Positions 37,301-50,493 are shown, counted from the first letter of the stretch. The stretch is 64,000 nucleotides of DNA from Synchiropus splendidus (GCF_027744825.2 NC_071345.1:13951501-14015500), one strand, 5' to 3'. Notes: a model not told the origin generated them from the letters alone. Numbers and translations: made by a program.

Positions 37301-37749
37301 GTGGACTGGATTCCTTTTCTATTATTATTATTTTTTTTTTTTTTACATTTTTAACACATTAAAATTGTTTTATTTATACATGTTGAATGTTTGTCTTTTC
37401 CATAATTTCATAAAGAGACTTTTCCCAGCAGACACTGACACAGTGAAGAGGAACTTACCCGTCTAGTTTTTGGACGTGAATGAAATAGTCCTGCGTCTCT
37501 CGGACAGTGAAGTCAATGCATGACTTCAGCCTGAACTGATCCAGTGCTCTCAGGACGATTCCCTTCACATTCAGGTCTTGTTAAAAAAATACAGATCATG
37601 TATCAAAGCGTGATGATATTGGTTATTGAAGCAGAAGATTATGATCATTTACCGAGGCCTCTATGAAGAGTGTATGGAACTGGTAAATCCCACAGTGAAG
37701 ATGCTGATGAAGGCACAAGGAACAGCAGCCAAAAACACAGGCCCTTCAT
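28339..37749 (-). CDS. Meprin-like astacin pseudoprotease gene 3
   Basis: Spliced minus-strand CDS: 37653-37749, 37459-37576, 36262-36473, 35762-35974, 33024-33185, 32902-32928, 32614-32823, 31984-32436, 31600-31773, 31408-31513, 31091-31291, 30705-30743, 30219-30251, 28706-28738, 28339-28420; 2160 nt, 719 residues, in phase throughout. The domain order equals gene 2, but the mucin-like array is much shorter (exon 31091-31291, 13 units against 37). The zinc motif is again EHFLRTLGFYPE, with no possible HExxH. The MATH domain carries DSSMTTKN before the exon junction and GTSVWDNP after it, the usual meprin spacing. The segment after the Met-turn (SNGSGFTIRTK) differs from its paralogues and creates a new N-glycosylation sequon. 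The intron between 33185 and 35762 took a 642-bp solo LTR; the intron between 28738 and 30219 holds the TIR transposon. The promoter has a canonical TATA box. Confidence 0.82.
28827..29848. mobile_element. TIR DNA transposon with hAT/BED-finger relic, intron of gene 3
   Basis: Orthologous to the gene 2 copy, hence inserted before the segmental duplication. It lacks ~50 bp near 29587 and ~20 bp near the right end. The transposase-like fragment lies at 29098-29385. Confidence 0.65.
31091..31291 (-). repeat. 15-bp coding minisatellite, gene 3 stalk exon (about 13 units)
   Basis: Same exon as in gene 2, with the same splice sites and phase, but 24 units shorter (360 bp, exactly 24 x 15). It encodes mainly HPATA with interspersed QPATA and one HPTTA. 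Confidence 0.8.
34702..35343 (+). mobile_element. Solo LTR, Ty3/gypsy (sushi-like) type, 642 bp
   Basis: Begins TGTCATGG and ends CGTGACA, with a 5-bp target duplication GAAAT on both sides (34697-34701, 35344-35348). The equivalent intron in genes 2 and 4 is uninterrupted. The T/C-rich body with a late ATTAAA-type stretch and TTGGGTCCT near the end resembles fish gypsy LTRs; the family assignment is from memory. No internal region, so a solo LTR. Orientation is inferred from the poly(A)-like end. Confidence 0.7.
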
Positions 37750-37904
37750 CCTGTCCAGTCTGTGAAACAATGACACAAGTTCATGTCAGAAAGACAAACA
37801 GAAGTTTCTCACCTGACCTGCATCTATGTACCAAACCTTGTACCTTGAAGCCAAATGTTCCTGTTGGCCAGTCCAGTAGCATCTGTTTCTCTGGTCAACT
37901 GCTG

Positions 37905-37914
37905 CCTTTTATAT
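37905..37914 (-). promoter_or_regulatory. TATA box, gene 3
   Basis: Minus strand ATATAAAAGG, a consensus TATA box, about 60 bases upstream of the UTR-exon donor at 37840-37843. It supports one promoter per gene rather than a shared transcript. Confidence 0.6.
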
Positions 37915-37915
37915 G

Positions 37916-40900
37916 AGCGTCAAACACATTAAGACAAATAACATGAAACAGGAAAACCAGGTTTGGCTGGTCAACTAATGGATGGCATCTTCAGAACAAA
38001 CTAATGAAGTGATGCAACAAATACCTTGGCGCTCTTCACACCATAATTCAGATTGTGCTGGCAATATCTGACTTCACTGAAAGCTGGTTGTCTTTGGCAT
38101 CAACAGCTGCATTTCTCTGTGTTTGATTGACTCGTCTCTTGTGTGTCATGTACTTTGATCCACCTGTGTAACCTGTGTTGACTGGGACCACTGAGCCTTT
38201 TCAGAGATGCTGTTCTCCTGTTGGGGTCTTCTGCTTGCAAGCTATACACAAACAGAGAGGGACGTCTGATATTGACGTTTTGCCGACATCGTCAGTTTTG
38301 TGTCGACAGTTGTTGATGTGTGAAGGTGTTTCCTTGATACATCCGTGGAACACCTTTCCCTCCTTTATTGTGATGCCTCACTGAACGTGATCCACAAATA
38401 AACAGCTTCTGTTTGAATCGCAGTTCAATGGTATGAGAATATTTGTCACAAGAAGCCACATTTTTCAATTTGAATGTATATAGTATATTAGTGGATCCAA
38501 TGATGGACCCATACATACATTTAAACAACAAAATGTTGTTTATTCTGCATCAGTTTGACACTAGCACCATAAATCACGATGGTGGCTTTATTCAAGTTTT
38601 TATATCACCTTATAAAAACTAAAGCTCTTTTCATGTCTTGAAAATATTTGTGTAAGAATTTCAGTTTTATAAGAATTTCAAGTACATTCAGAGTCGTGGA
38701 AACCCTGGCCATTGTGTAGTGAAAAACATCCCTGAACTAAAGCAAACAGAAGCTTTTGTTTGCTTTTGTTCAGGGATTCCTCCATGTTTGTTGTTGTTGT
38801 TGTTACCATCCGAGCTGCGATGTGTCTTGTGCATCAGTGGGATCAGTGGACCAGGAACTCCCGCACTTATATATAACTTATATAATATATAATGAGAATA
38901 ATTTTTCCATCACTATTCCCCCTTTTTATTCCAAATGAATAAAATAATAAATAAATAATAAAGAATTTTGCTACAGTGAAATGATGAACACTACTGATTA
39001 TGAGATTAAATGTATGATAATATTTGTGATTAAATGGTAAGAATAAATGTTTGTAAAATATAAAGGTAAATATGAACATGTGGATAAATGCGAGTAAATA
39101 TAAAAGTAAAACTTCTCAGAATAACATCCGGAGAACCAAGCCCATTGGGGTTGAAGCTAAATCATCACACAAGAGACGTAACCGAAACACATAGAATCAT
39201 TTAAATGACAGCTGCGGACCTTTTCAACCAAAATAGTCGGAACATAGTGAAGTCACCCTCAACTGGCAGAATGACATCATCAACCTGGGGAATGTTGAGT
39301 GAGATATGGATGGGTCAAGAGCTGGTCCTCCAGCTCCAGGTGGATGAGGCTGTTTGGACTCTTCCAGGGCACCATTGGTGTCTGGGGCCATCGACTTTCA
39401 CTCCTTCATTGTGATGCCTCACTGAACGTGATTCACACATAAACATTTTCTGTTTGGGAAAAGAAGATGAATTTCATTTCATATTTAGGAAAAACAACAC
39501 CTTTATTGATAACATTTACAACATTGGTTCCTGTGTCATCATCCTGACAACTGCCATTACAACCAGGATGGATGTGATTTAACAACAACAGAACATTGTC
39601 CTTGGAACTTAGGTATTCAAAGTCCAAACAAAACAAAACAAAAACAAGCGAGACAAATGAACAAGACAAAAAAAGAAAACGTGTGCAGGTACAGACAGTG
39701 AATCCTGAGCCAGTGACATCGGCTGGTATGGTCATTAAAATGATGAACTGCTCCATGTGTCTCACTACTGTAAAAGCAATAGATGCTGTGGAGGAAAAAG
39801 AGACAGTAAAACATAGAAAAATACTGTGAACATGTCTGTTTTTTTTAAGGGCAACAAATGATTGAAACAATTGTGTATTGTATAGTTGTGTTATATATTG
39901 TATCAAACACAGACACAACTGTAATGTAACCAAAAGTGAGAGTAATCATTTATTTATTTCTTCTCAATTTCTTCTCAAAGACTATTATTGACTCTAAGTC
40001 ACTCTCTCGATGCAATGGAAATGTTGTGGATCGAGCTGCATCGATTGATCGGCGCCGACGTGGGCATTTATGACGACAAATAGAAGACGTTCTATTCAAG
40101 ATTTATTCATTTACTTTAAGGAATTTAAAAATGACAGAAGAAAGCCAGCATTTCTCCAGACTCTCTGGCTGCTTGTGATGCTGCAGCCCAGCCTGCAGAG
40201 TAGACCTGCAGCTGCAGACATGAGAGCCAGCCAGCCACGATGGCGGTGGTTTGGCTTCTCCGTCCAGGAAAATGACAAGTGAATTGCAGTAACAACGTGT
40301 GCACCCATGGACTCAGAGGCAGCATTAAAACAAGACACTGGGCCTCAAATCACAGCACCGAACTCAAGCTCTACCAAGAGGCAAACAAACAAATGCTAAC
40401 TGGAGCAAACCGCAGGAGACACCAATGCTCATGGAGGTTCTTGTTTTGGACGAGCAGCCGAGTTCTGTTGCTGAAGACTGGAGCAGCAAATAGCAGACCA
40501 GGAGCCCAGATACTCATTCCCTGGACATGCAGTCGATGAAAAGACGGTCCGTCTGGTAATATGGCAGCATTCCGCTACTGAACAAGTGATGAGGGAAGTT
40601 CACAACTGTGGGTGTGATCTGTGCATTGAATAGGGAATAAAAGTCATTTATTTTATATTGAACACTTTGCCAGGACAGGCAAAATGGAAAAATAAAATGA
40701 AGTGATGTAGAGCTGTTTGACAGGTGAGTTCAGTGATGAGCCTCGGGGCAGCTGACTGTCGTGCAATTGTCTCATGTCTCAGGCAAATGGAGCTTGTGTC
40801 ACGCGCTCATACCACACTCCCTGTTGGCATCTGCTTTCAAATGACGCCCACAACTTGAAACACAGCTTCAAAACAACAACAAAAGCACCTTCACATTCTG

Positions 40901-42160
40901 ATTAAATTCCTGCTGCAGTTCAAGGAAACGTATCATCGAAAGGAGCATGTTCATTATGAAATGTTTGATACAAGTAACAAACAAATGTTTAGTTCAGTCT
41001 CCACTAATACACTGTAAAATCCTCCTGATGTTGTGTGTGTGTAGAAGTCAGAGCACAGACGCATCACACATCCCTGTGTTGTCGACATGATAAGCTCACT
41101 TTGAGTTTGAGTTGAGTTTTTTTGTCGTCCCTCAATCTGCCATTATCCCATCCTCACTCCCATGGTGTTCTATAGTGACGTTGGGAAAGTGGACTTTTGC
41201 TCCCACACTGACAGACCAGGGCAGCCCTCAGTGCTGCAGGTTGACGCATGGGCTATTTGCTGTTTAGAAGCCCTGATGTGGCTCTCCTCCTTCAGTCGCC
41301 GGGACTGACACGCACGGCCTTGTGAGGGCCTCTGAATATAGCCACACAAGTTCTGTGTCGGACAGGTTTTTATGTCAAAATCAGAGTTTCAGTCACTGGA
41401 TGTGCAACTATTTGAACATGGTGGATGAAGTCAGTCATTGCTATGATTGCTAAACAAAATGTTAGCAGATGAAACAAACCCTTAGTTCAGAGGTCAGCTG
41501 TTTTTATTCATTCATTTTTAACATCTTTACACGAAACAGATGGGAAAAAATCCTGAGACTCAGAGTAGATATTTCGAGCGCAGCCAAAACAAGACCTTAT
41601 GATTTATTTATGATTATTTTTTTTGACTCATTTTCAGGTAGCCTGCAGTTTTGTTTCCTTGGGTGTGTTGAATATGCTCCTACAGTCATTGTGGAACTAT
41701 GTTTGTTATCTTGGCTCAGTATGTTATGAAAACATTTTGCTGCCAAATGCTCAGAACAACACATGCTAACAGTCATTTTCTGTTATGCAATCTGAGTCAC
41801 AAAAGTTTTAAGATGTATTATTCTGAGACTCAGAGCAGGGCCACTGGGCAACATTCCGCTACTGAACAAGTGATGAGTGAAGTCCACATTGTGGGTTTGC
41901 TCTGCTTGTTGAAAGTGGAATAAAAGTATTTTTTTCTATATGAAACACTTTGCCAGAACAGGGAAAAAAATGAAGTTAAAAAGTGATGTAGAGCTGTGAG
42001 TTCAGTGATGAGCCTCGGGGCAGCCGACTGACACGCAGTTGTCACATGTCTCAGGCAAATGCAGCTTGTGTCACATGCTCAAGTGTTGTGGATTTTCCTG
42101 ACCACAATAAAGATCTTGGAGAGAGAATTGTCTTCAAGAATATTTATTGAACAATCTTTG
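37916..42160. other. Spacer upstream of gene 3
   Basis: Colinear spacer copy, with a small deletion near 40120; nothing coding recognised. Confidence 0.5.
38729..38776. repeat. 48-bp palindrome, unit 3
   Basis: Same sequence as in unit 2, upstream of gene 3. Confidence 0.85.
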
Positions 42161-43631
42161 CTAAGAGAGTGAGAATACAAGTTCAGTGTGAAGTTGACAC
42201 TGTCACTGAGGAATTCTCAGCAAAAAAACACTTTCATCACTGGACTGGACACAACAACATTGAAGATAACAAACCAGAATGTAGCAACAACTTTGAGCAT
42301 CCGTGAGAAGCTCAGGTGGAATGTTGTCGTCCGGCGGGACGTTGTTTAGAGGAGGTGGTGGAGTGTCCCTCAGTTGACACTCATTTTGCAGTGGGATGCG
42401 TGCACCCAAGTGGCCCTTGGGTCTTTGATTGCCCTATGTGTGACGAGCAGGACTTGGACGGGCCCCAACCAGTGTTGATGTCGCCAAGATTTGGACCAGA
42501 AGTTCCTGATCAGCAAGAAGTCACCAGGACTGATGTCGTGCAGAGGAGTGTCGGCTGACAGTGGGAGAGCGTCAGCCACCTGCCGTATCGATTGGCGGCC
42601 TCTGAGGTATCATTCCAATGTTGGGTGGTGCTGTGAATAAGATAAAGGTTAGAACACATGCACAAGCTCCTCCTCGTGTACACAAGCACAAGAGGGAGAC
42701 ATGAACTATGGCAGAGGCTGGTGAAGGAGCGAGTCTTGCCCTGTGGGGTCAGAGTGTGACCCAGGCTTGTTTTCACTGAGACAGTGCACCTGAGAGGTGA
42801 AAGGAAGACGGCACACTTTCAACTGTGCAGAGAGGAAAATAGAAGGATCATCACGCTCAGGTTCCCCATCAGACACCTGCATACACATCTTAACAAAAGG
42901 ACCCAAAGCCTTCAGAGATTCAGACTTTGGCTTGGAAATGGACAGATGAGGTGCAGCATACAGGGAGGTGAAGACAGGAAGTTGTTCAGGAGTCAACATG
43001 CATTGCTGCAGTGCACCGGTGCTCATCAAAGAAGAGGTCAGTCAAACACATGGCGTCATTGAGATCCTTGTAAAAGTCAGTTCCATCCTGTCTGTCAGGT
43101 CCAGAGGTCACATGTGCAGCGCAGTGCAGTCTGTCAGGAGTCACATAAACCGGAGGTGTACATTGAAACTGAAGACAGTTTAGACTCCCATCTAAATTTT
43201 GACGACTAACCGTTGTAACAATGTATGGTACTGGTATGTGTGAATGAAGTTCCGTGTGTTGTTCCTGGGGGGACACTTTTGTAAGTGACGCAGGTGAAGC
43301 AGCAAGAGTGTGGACGTGTGTTGAGCGAAATAAAAGACCTCTCGATTGAGGTACAAAACACCTCGTATTGTCCATTCTGTAAGAAGGAACCAAAGGTAGA
43401 ATGAAACAACGGTTAACCCAGTTGGTGTTGATGTTATGACGGTCCCACACTTTATCTTCAAATCCTTCCCAGAAGATTTACCGCACCCTGTGGGGACATC
43501 AAAAACAAATGTTTCAAATCAACGTTTCCCTCTGGAGATTCCCAAATGAACCTCAATGGTGCAGAAAACCTAACACTACATTTCTGCTGGAACTCATCCT
43601 GTACGTCGAACGCCCGCTTGGTTTTGTTTTT
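42160..43631 (-). mobile_element. Degenerate endogenous retrovirus relic, unit 3 (truncated)
   Basis: Integrase C-terminal segment at 42370-42579 and the unassigned frame at 42986-43450. The protease end was removed by the deletion at the left side of the gypsy element (junction 43631/43632). Confidence 0.6.
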
Positions 43632-43725
43632 GCCTCACTCTGTCCAACGGAAAGAAAAAAACACAGAACCGGGACGAATAAAGTTGCCGAAACTGGATTA
43701 AGTCTCGTGGTTCAAGGGGGCAACA
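43632..43725 (+). repeat. Truncated 5-prime LTR of the Ty3/gypsy element
   Basis: Matches the last 94 bp of the 3-prime LTR with one C/T difference. The first 183 bp, including the CRE-like site, are missing. Confidence 0.85.
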
Positions 43726-43731
43726 TAAAAT

Positions 43732-43748
43732 TGGTGTTTCCGCCCGGT
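43732..43748 (+). other. Primer binding site, tRNA-Val type
   Basis: TGGTGTTTCCGCCCGGT starts six bases after the LTR end and is complementary to the 3-prime end of vertebrate tRNA-Val (AAC/CAC) including CCA. The tRNA identity is from recalled tRNA sequence. Confidence 0.75.
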
Positions 43749-43871
43749 CCTACACTAATTGGATTTCCGGATGGTCGAGGATTGTGCTGCTATCGGTCGA
43801 AGACACACGTCAGCGAAGCCACGTAAGTCATCCGTAAACCATACACAATCAACAGTCAGAGAGTGTAAAAC

Positions 43872-46800
43872 GTGTCCATGATGTCTGAGGCCCGTCAAAT
43901 ATCACCGGCGTGGGAATGTATTCCTGAAGAAATAGAAGAAAAGTTACCGACACTGTCGGCGTTGCAGCTGAATGACGTATGTGATGCACTCGGTCTGATC
44001 GTGGATGAGGGTGACAAGGACAAACCTCGCAAGTTAAGGAGACAAGTCATTCAGAAACTAGAAGGGGATGATGTCATGTCACTTGAAGACGGAGGAATGT
44101 CTCTTTTGCTGGAACTTAATGATCGAATCGATGTGTTAAAGAGCGAAAGGAGTCAAGACGCTACGTCGAAACAATCGGCATCCGAGCACCCCCAAGTGGT
44201 TGAGATTGGTACTACAACCAGAGGCGTTCGAGGCGAAAAGGAAGTAAATGACACAAATAAAAGGGAATTTTCAAATATCCCCCCTCAAAATACTTTGGTC
44301 CACCATTTGTACAGAAGAGAGCTAAAAATAAGTGGACCAATTGCAGAACCTCATCAGAAAGACAAACTAGGATATGCAAGTTTGGAAAGGCAAATCCAAA
44401 AAGCAATCAAGAAGGGATATGATGAAGGAGAAGTCATTGATGCTGTTATTCAAGCAATTGTCCCTGGACTGAAATTAAGAAGTTACCTGGAAAGTCGTGC
44501 TGACCTGACACTACAGGCTTATATTGAGAAGGATGCCACAGAGTTGTATCACTCCCTCACGTGAGCAGTCCAAGAACAGAGAGAAACGCCGATACAGTTT
44601 CTTGTCAGATCCATGGACTTAAGACAACAAGTGTTGTTTGCATCAGAGAGAGTTGATTCTGGATTGAAATACAGCTCAGAACTAATACAAAATCAGTTTC
44701 TACAAACAATCTTGACCGGTCTTCAGGATGATTCGATTCGAGCAGACATGAAAGCCTACTTGCAGGATGCCAACGTAGAAGACGAACTTCTTTTGGAGAA
44801 AATGACAGCTGCCTATAGCTTGGAGGTGGAAAGAAAGAACAAATTGACAGCAACATTAAAAACAAGAACTGTGAAAGTGTCATCCATAAATCACGAATAT
44901 AAAGAAACTGATAGGGAAGAGTCTGGAAGCCAAGTGAGCACAACAAAGAAACAGAAAGAATCCCTAAAGCGTGATACTTTGATGGAGAAGGTGGCTGAAG
45001 GAAATCGGGCAATATGTGAAGCCATACAAAGCCTAACTACACAGATTGCTGGCCTTAGTCACACCTCTTCAACTCCAAACCTGCAAAAGCGCAACCAAGG
45101 AGATGGGAAATACCCGAGACGACCCAGAGTGTCAGAACAGAGAAGGTGTCAACAGTGTCAGACAGCTAATCCAGACGGAAGATGTAACCACTGCTATAAA
45201 TGTGGAAGCTCCGAACATTGGGCTGTAGGCTGTCGTCGCCAAAACATAACAGTTACAATGAATAAGATTGAAAATAAGCAAACCTTTGAAGACATGGTGT
45301 TGAAAATTAACCAGTTCAACTGTGGAGTACCAGTCAGCGGTAAACAACAGCAAACTGCCAAGCTGGTAGGAAAGAAATGCTTAATTCAAGCTACTTTAGG
45401 TGGTGTCAATACCACAGTGCTGTGGGACACAGGCTCACAAGTGTCTATTGTGGGAAAAGACTGGAAGAGAGAACATTTGCCTGACGTTGAGTTGAGATCA
45501 GTGAAGGAGCTGCTTGAAGAAGGTGGGCTTGAATTGTCTGCAGCAAATGGGACAATAATTCCACACGAAGGTTGGATGTGTCTGGAATTTTCGCTGTCTA
45601 AAAATGCCATGTCAGGAATGCACGACAGCCCTGTCATAGTCCCAATTCTTGTGGCCAGCAGTGAGTCCTCATGCCCTGTCATTGGCTTTAATGTGATAGA
45701 AGAACTAGCGCTAGCAAATGATAGTACTGAAGGCTGTCATCCTCGAGGTCACATGGTACAGAGACTTTCTTCAGCCCTTGAAGTGGGACACAAAACTGCC
45801 AGAGCTGTTTTATCAGTGCTGACAAAGCAAACCTCTGGAAGTAGTACACAGGTTGTAAGGTTAAGCAGACAGCCTGTCGTAATAGAAAAGAACACAGTGA
45901 TGGAAGTTGATTGTTGCAAAATTAACGGCAGAATACTAGGTGGAACACACGTGTTGTTTGAACCACGTCATGAAGCACCGTGGCATGCCGGACTGATCAT
46001 CCGAGAACAACTCATTGAATTCCCAACTGACAAAAGAACCATATCTGTGACTGTAGAAAACCAATCGAACACTGATATCATGATTGGTGGTCGTACAACG
46101 CTTGGATGGTTGTCAAACATTGATGTTGTTCTCCCATTAGAACCACAGCTGGTAGAGACCAGTGAATCCCAACCATTAGAAAAAAAAGTCCCCCCCGCTG
46201 TGGAAGAATCAGCTGATCAAGCCAATGTGTCTGCCGCATGGGATCCTCCTGTTGATCTGAGCCATCTGACTGGGGAACAACAGCGACAAGTACGGCAGAT
46301 ACTCAGAGACGAGTGGGATGTTTTTGCTAAAGATGAGTGGGACACTGGATGCATAGAAGACTTGAAAATGGACATAGCATTAAAGGACAACACTCCTGTC
46401 CAGAAAACATACAATGCCATCCCGAAACACCTCTATCAAGAAGTGAAATCACATCTCCATGACCTATTACGTAGGGGCTGGATCCAGAAATCCTGCTCCT
46501 CATATTCATCACCGGTCGTATGCGTCCGAAAGAAAGATGGAGGTCTTCGCTTGTGCATTGACTATCGACTGCTCAATGAAAAAACTCACCCAGATCGTCA
46601 CCCAATACCAAGGATACTGGAAATCATTGAAAATCTTGGTGGCAACTCTTGGTTCACTGTTCTCGATCAGGGTAAAGCGTACCACCAAGGTTTTATGAAT
46701 GAGAAAAGTCGATCTTGTACTGCCTTCATAACGCCACGGGGATTATATGAATGGGTACGAATACCTTTTGGACTGACAAATGCACCCGCAGCCTTTCAAC

Positions 46801-49712
46801 GTTATATGGAAGGATGTTTGGGAGATCTCAGATATGAGATGTGTGTGCCATATCTGGATGACGTACTGGTGTATAGTCAGAGTTTTGAACAACATCTCGA
46901 AAACGTGAGGAAAGTTCTACAACGACAAAAGCAGGGTGGTATTAAATTAAGGCCAACCAAATGTGACTTCTTCAAGCCTGAAGTTTGTTATGTGGGTCGA
47001 ATAATCTCAAAAGAAGGCTACAAAATGAACCCTAAGGAAGTGGAAGTAGTGCACGCACTGCGAGACAATGTTCCATCCACGGTTCGGGAGGTCAGGAAGT
47101 TGATGGGCTTCCTCGGTTATTACAGATCGTACATACCAAACTTCTCTCGTACTGCCAAACCACTTTATGATCTACTGGCAAAGCCAAAGGCAGAGCAGAG
47201 AAGTGGGTCAAAAAAAAAGGGGTCTGGATGTCAGTCGGCTCAGTTACCACCATCACACCCAGTCAATTGGACAGCATGTCATCAAGAGATACTAGAAACA
47301 TTCATTGAGCAGCTGTCAAACCCACCTGTTATGGCATACCCGGATTTGGAGAAGCCATTCATTCTCCATGTGGATGCATCAGAACAAGGCTTGGGGGCAG
47401 TCTTGTATCAACGACAGGATGGATCTCTCAGAGTGATATCTTATGGCTCTAGAACATTGACTGCAGCAGAGAAAAACTATAAACTGCACTCTGAGTTTCT
47501 GGCACTAAAATGGGCCATCACAGAACGCTTTCGTGATTACTTGTTTCACGCACCTCATTTCACTGTGTACAGTGATAACAACCCATTAACTTATGTCACC
47601 AAGTCTGCAAAACTTAATGCTACTGGACATCGCTGGATTGCAGAGTTAGCAGACTACAGATTTACCATCAAGTATAGACCAGGAACAGCCAACCGAGATG
47701 CAGATTTTCTTTCCCGCAGACCAAAACCAATGGAGGAAATAATGCATGAGTGTACTGAGCAGTACAGACAGGAAGATGTTGAAGCCATTGGAGTGGCACT
47801 GGAAAAAGAAAGCAAAGGACAACTCAATTGGATCTCGGCTGTCACCTGCAACGTGGACGCATTCCCAGAAATGAGCAGAATTTCTAGTCCGATTAAAGCT
47901 CTTACAGCTGATGAAATTAAGACTGCACAGAACAGTGATCCGACCATCAGCAGAGTCTTGACATTAAAAAGAACTGAGCCACATCTAACACACAAGGATA
48001 AGATGGCAGAGAATGAACCAGTCCGACAGCTCCTCAGAGAGTGGCCTCGGTTACAAATGAATGACGATGGAATCCTGAGGAGAGAAACCACATTTAGGTC
48101 ACAATTAGTAATCCCAAATTCTCCGAAACCGACAATTTACAAGTTGCTTCATGAGGAGATGGGGCACTTGGGTGCTGATCGTGTGGTTTCTCTTGCCAGA
48201 CAACGTTTCTTTTGGCCGAAAATGAGACAGGAAATAGAACATCATGTAACACAAGTCTGTTGCTGCATGAAGAGAAAAAAAACGAACAGAGCCACAAGGA
48301 CACCTATACAGAGTATTGAGACTTCTGCACCGTTTGAAATGATCTGCATCGACTATGTACACCTTGAAAAGAGTAGTGGAGGAGAAGAGTATATTCTTGT
48401 AGTGGTGGATCATTTTACTAAATATGCCCAGGCGTAAGACAAATCGGGAAAAACTGCAGCAAAGAAGCTGTTTGATGATTACATTCCACGTTTTGGTTTC
48501 CCATCAAAAATCCACCATGATCAGGGAAAAGAGTTTGAGAACCATCTCTTTCGAAAACTCCAGAGTTACAGTGGTATCCAGCACTCTCGAACAACACCAT
48601 ACCACCCTCAAGGTAACCCAGCAGAGCGGTTCAATCGAACGCTTTTGGGGATGTTACGTACACTGGAGGAGACTCAGAAATCAAGGTGGAAGGAACATCT
48701 TAATAAGATCGTCCATGCATACAACTCAACTGTGAGCGATGCGACTGGTTTCTCCCCCTTCTTTTTACTTTTTGGACGCGAGCCAACGTTGCCTGTTGAT
48801 CTGCTCTTCCCAAGAAGAGAAGACCAGAAACAATCACCTGTAGATTATGCAGAAAAATGGAGAGACGCAATGCATCAAGCATACGAAATCGCAATGCAAA
48901 ACATGAGAAAATGTGCAAAGAGGGGACAAAGAAACTATAATCAGCGGACATGGAGTTGCTCACTTGAACCAGGTGACCATGTACCGGTCAGAAATCTTAC
49001 CCCAAGGGGAGGACCTGGAAAACTACGCAGCTACTGGGAAGACTCCATATATGTAGTCAGTAAAAGGAGAGGGCCAGATAGCCCTGTTTATGTTGTCGAA
49101 CCGCTACACGGTCCAGGAAGAAAACGAGTCTTACACCGTAACTTGCTCTTGCCATGTCCGTATCTGGTTGACAAAGAGTCTACTAAAGGAAAAAACAGAA
49201 GCGGAAGGGAAGAGGATTCAGAACGAAGACAGCCAAGTCAAAACATAAGAGAGTGTCGAGAAAGAATGAGTGATAACTCCTCTGATTCGGACAGTTCTTG
49301 TGTTCCTGACTTTTCATTGTGGACCTCACCAAGACACGCTGAGAGTTTACTAGATGCAGAAGCAGAAGAGTTTCATCCTCGCAATCAAATGGGAGATGCT
49401 CAAGTAGAGGCATCTGTGTATCAAGAAAACCAGGAAGTCGATCCTCCTGAAGTGAACATTGACGTGGGATCTGTTGCTGATGAGAGTGGGGTTGAATCTG
49501 AAGAGGATGGTGATTTGGAGACACCCAGACATAGACCAGCGAGAGTCAGAAAGCCAAGACAAGTTTACACATATGATCGTCTTGGTCATCCGACATCGAG
49601 GCCTCTGCGGGTCTATCCGGTCAGTGTGAGACAACAGTTGGGGAACCCAGACCACTCTTCAAGATCGCTACTGTATCCTTTTCAGAACAATTTGCAAAGG
49701 TTTTACTGTTGA
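43872..49712 (+). pseudogene. gag-pol polyprotein of the Ty3/gypsy element, two in-frame stops
   Basis: One frame runs from the ATG at 43872 to the TGA at 49710-49712, broken by TGA at 44562-44564 in gag and TAA at 48435-48437 in the integrase core; there is no frameshift. Visible parts: gag; CCHC knuckle [14 protein letters not shown] (45192-45233), preceded by a CxxC-x8-CxxC pattern; aspartic protease DTGS (45426-45437); RT with YLDD (46851-46862); RNase H near 47370-47700; integrase HHCC zinc site near 48150-48270 and acidic triad at 48351, 48519 and 48624. The last two acidic residues have 34 residues between them, one fewer than usual. A long charged C-terminal tail follows a GPY/F-like module. 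Gag and pol are fused in one frame. Non-functional as it stands unless the stops are read through. Confidence 0.88.
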
Positions 49713-50216
49713 ATAGATAAAGAACTGATTGTTAAGTCCTGTTATTAGTAGATAGTGTGTGTATTGAGTTTGTGATAGAACGTGTTTTCACAAGAATTAT
49801 TAAGAGTATTATCAACTTGTACTACAGTTCAAATGAAGACGTATTCTGAATGAGGAGGCATATTGCTTAACCAGAAGTTAAGTGTGTGAAGGTTAGTAAC
49901 TTGATTATCATATGTAGGTTATGGCATGAAAATATGTGAAAATAACATTTTCAGGGTAAAATTGGTATTTTCCTTGTCCCATTCTGAAGATTGGGGGGCC
50001 CACCATTACTTCAGAGGACGATTCACCCTTTAATTCTGATGGACTATAATTAGCCGTGTGTTGTTGCCATGGAGGAGAACGATGAAGAAGAACGGATGCT
50101 AAACAGGACTGAACGTTACTTTATGTAGTACAGATAAAGTTAACTCTTAGGTTCATGTCATTGATATTGACTATTAGTATAAAATGTTTCCCAACATTTG
50201 TTTTAGTGGGGGAGGG

Positions 50217-50493
50217 TGTAGCGACCTGGAGATTTGAAGTATTTTCTTTTGATATAGTTTTGTTTTGTCTTGCTGTGGTGTCTCGGGTATGGTGTTGGGG
50301 TGATGTATTTCTGTTTGTCGAGTGTGGATGACGTCATCAAGGGGCGAGAAGAGGCGCGCCAGCGGTGTGGTGTATACATGTGGTTGAACCTGACTTTGTG
50401 CCTCACTCTGTCCAACGGAAAGAAAAAAACACAGAACTGGGACGAATAAAGTTGCCGAAACTGGATTAAGTCTCGTGGTTCAAGGGGGCAACA
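50217..50493 (+). repeat. 3-prime LTR of the Ty3/gypsy element
   Basis: Starts TGTAGCGACC directly after a G-rich polypurine tract and ends GGGGGCAACA. Contains a CRE-like palindrome TGACGTCA (50329-50336) and AATAAA (50445-50450), both expected in an active promoter/poly(A) LTR. Confidence 0.85.

Larger units (their letters stand above)
43632..50493 (+). mobile_element. Ty3/gypsy LTR retrotransposon, 5-prime LTR truncated, coding region interrupted
   Basis: A 277-bp 3-prime LTR (50217-50493, TG...CA ends) and only the last 94 bp of the 5-prime LTR (43632-43725) flank one long gag-pol frame on the plus strand. A primer binding site, a polypurine tract (about 50204-50216) and domain order protease, RT, RNase H, integrase place it in Ty3/gypsy. 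No envelope frame is seen. The LTR overlap shows one difference in 94 bases, suggesting a recent insertion. It sits between gene 3 and gene 4; units 1 and 2 have no copy here. Confidence 0.9.
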
